From: Spartobacteria bacterium
Lineage (GTDB): Bacteria; Verrucomicrobiota; Verrucomicrobiia; Chthoniobacterales; Chthoniobacteraceae
Direction: 5' to 3'
Length of the DNA stretch: 6,087 nt
Assembly (NCBI GenBank): GCA_025355595.1
Contig: JANXZI010000503.1
Span: 1 to 6,087, forward strand
The position numbers and the translations under genes are program-made. This document shows positions 5,495-6,087 of the stretch, in pieces. The notes beneath the pieces were generated by a model. It searched no databases and was not told the origin of the DNA. It worked only from the letters and a program-made list of their open reading frames with translations. Every line of letters starts with the position of its first letter. Positions within the stretch are counted from its first letter, which is position 1.

Positions 5495-6085
5495 CTATTG
5501 CAAGACCAGACCAACACCACTGGGAGTGCCAATCGTCTGCCACCCGTCAACGACGTAAGTTACTTGGGGTCCAATGAGGGTTCCGCTGTAGTTCAAGGAG
5601 GTATTCAAGGTCCCGTCGGCGTTGACACTGGTCGTGCCTGTCGCGGCAATACTGGTAATGACGGTAAGAGTCGCGGAATTTGCGTTTCCACCAAGTCGTC
5701 GGGATGAACTTTTAGCAGTAGTTGAACTGGTTTGGCACGTCATTCGGCCAGAGATGGACTTGGAAGAACCAGCGGATTTTTCGACAGCCGGTCCCGAGAA
5801 GATGGCAAGTAACTTTCCGGACCCGCCTTTGCTGGAGTCACTCAGCCCAGTCATGTTGCAATTATAGGAGTCACTGCCCACATTGGAGGAGGAGAAGATG
5901 ACCAGTTGTCCGCTTGAGGCACCCGCGCCCGCTGCATTCAACAGGAACAATCCCATATTCGACGATTGCGTGGTTCCTGTATCGATCAACACTCCCGAGT
6001 AGGATCCGATCACACTCGCAGCGCCTGAGCCAGCTGGCCCGCCGCGCAGAGCGAAGGTTTCGGCTTGGAGGAAGACGTAGCACAT
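5495..6085 (-). CDS. Gly/Ser/Ala/Thr-rich protein, probably exported, 5' end at window edge
   Basis: I do not recognise the family. The visible 196 residues are rich in G, S, A and T with alternating hydrophobic stretches, as in secreted beta-rich surface proteins. Two loosely similar blocks read 'GSYSGVLID ... GLFLLNAAGAGASSGQLVIFSS' (27-66) and 'GLSDSSKGGSGKLLAIFSG' (80-98). A third, 'LNYSGTLIGPQVTYVVDGWQTIG' (163-185), follows later. This recalls the repeated G-x-Y-S-G / G-x-x-S-G-x-L pattern of some verrucomicrobial outer-surface proteins, but the match is weak. C75 and C117 are the only internal cysteines apart from C2. Met at 6085 is the last possible codon before the edge, so the true start, and any signal peptide, may lie outside. 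Hand-counted GC in this gene is lower than in glpX. It ends in TAG and probably precedes the prepilin in one transcript. Confidence 0.65.
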   Translation of the reverse strand: MCYVFLQAETFALRGGPAGSGAASVIGSYSGVLIDTGTTQSSNMGLFLLNAAGAGASSGQLVIFSSSNVGSDSYNCNMTGLSDSSKGGSGKLLAIFSGPAVEKSAGSSKSISGRMTCQTSSTTAKSSSRRLGGNANSATLTVITSIAATGTTSVNADGTLNTSLNYSGTLIGPQVTYVVDGWQTIGTPSGVGLVLQ

Positions 6086-6087
6086 CA

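Noticed and set aside
5475..5503. Separate promoter for the prepilin (TTGCAA on the minus strand near 5503)
   Set aside because: No acceptable -10 box lies 16-18 bases downstream, so co-transcription with the preceding gene is simpler.
1..6087. tRNA, rRNA, riboswitch or origin sequences
   Set aside because: I saw no cloverleaf, conserved rRNA segment, known riboswitch core or cluster of DnaA boxes on either strand.

Overview
This GC-rich window carries seven protein-coding genes and no RNA genes, transposases or CRISPR arrays. Four things point to a member of the Verrucomicrobiota or a related PVC-group bacterium: high GC in most of the window, a class II (GlpX) fructose bisphosphatase, a PulG/GspG-like prepilin of the style common in that group, and start codons with no Shine-Dalgarno sequence. 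That assignment is inference from style; there is no marker gene that settles it.

Layout. On the + strand: the 3' part of a sigma-70 family factor (2-757, cut by the left edge), a strong intrinsic terminator (781-821), glpX (872-1927), an intergenic element made of two opposed tracts of 7-base repeats (1941-2008), and a small exported protein of unknown function (2072-2449). This + gene meets, tail to tail with only 11 bases between, a minus-strand M20 metallopeptidase (3579 down to 2461). Upstream of the peptidase lie a (GC)4 hairpin and a second element of opposed 7-base repeats (3657-3780). Then, still on the minus strand, come a sugar-nucleotide epimerase (4747 to 3800), a prepilin-like protein (5443 to 4877) and the 3' part of a Gly/Ser/Ala/Thr-rich protein that runs off the right edge (from 5495).

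The genes do not form one pathway. The sigma factor, glpX, the peptidase and the epimerase look like independent housekeeping units, each with its own possible promoter. The last two genes (prepilin and Gly/Ser-rich protein) probably form a transcription unit. They have visibly lower GC than the rest, which suggests a surface or secretion-related locus evolving under different constraint.

Two observations deserve most attention. First, both sizeable intergenic gaps around 1.95 kb and 3.7 kb hold inverted pairs of degenerate heptamer repeats; in the first, the two arms differ in length by exactly one heptamer. Second, the genes starting at 872, 2072, 3579 and 4747 all have possible -35/-10 boxes so close to the start codon that the mRNAs would be leaderless or nearly so. 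I see no complete new multi-gene system in the window.
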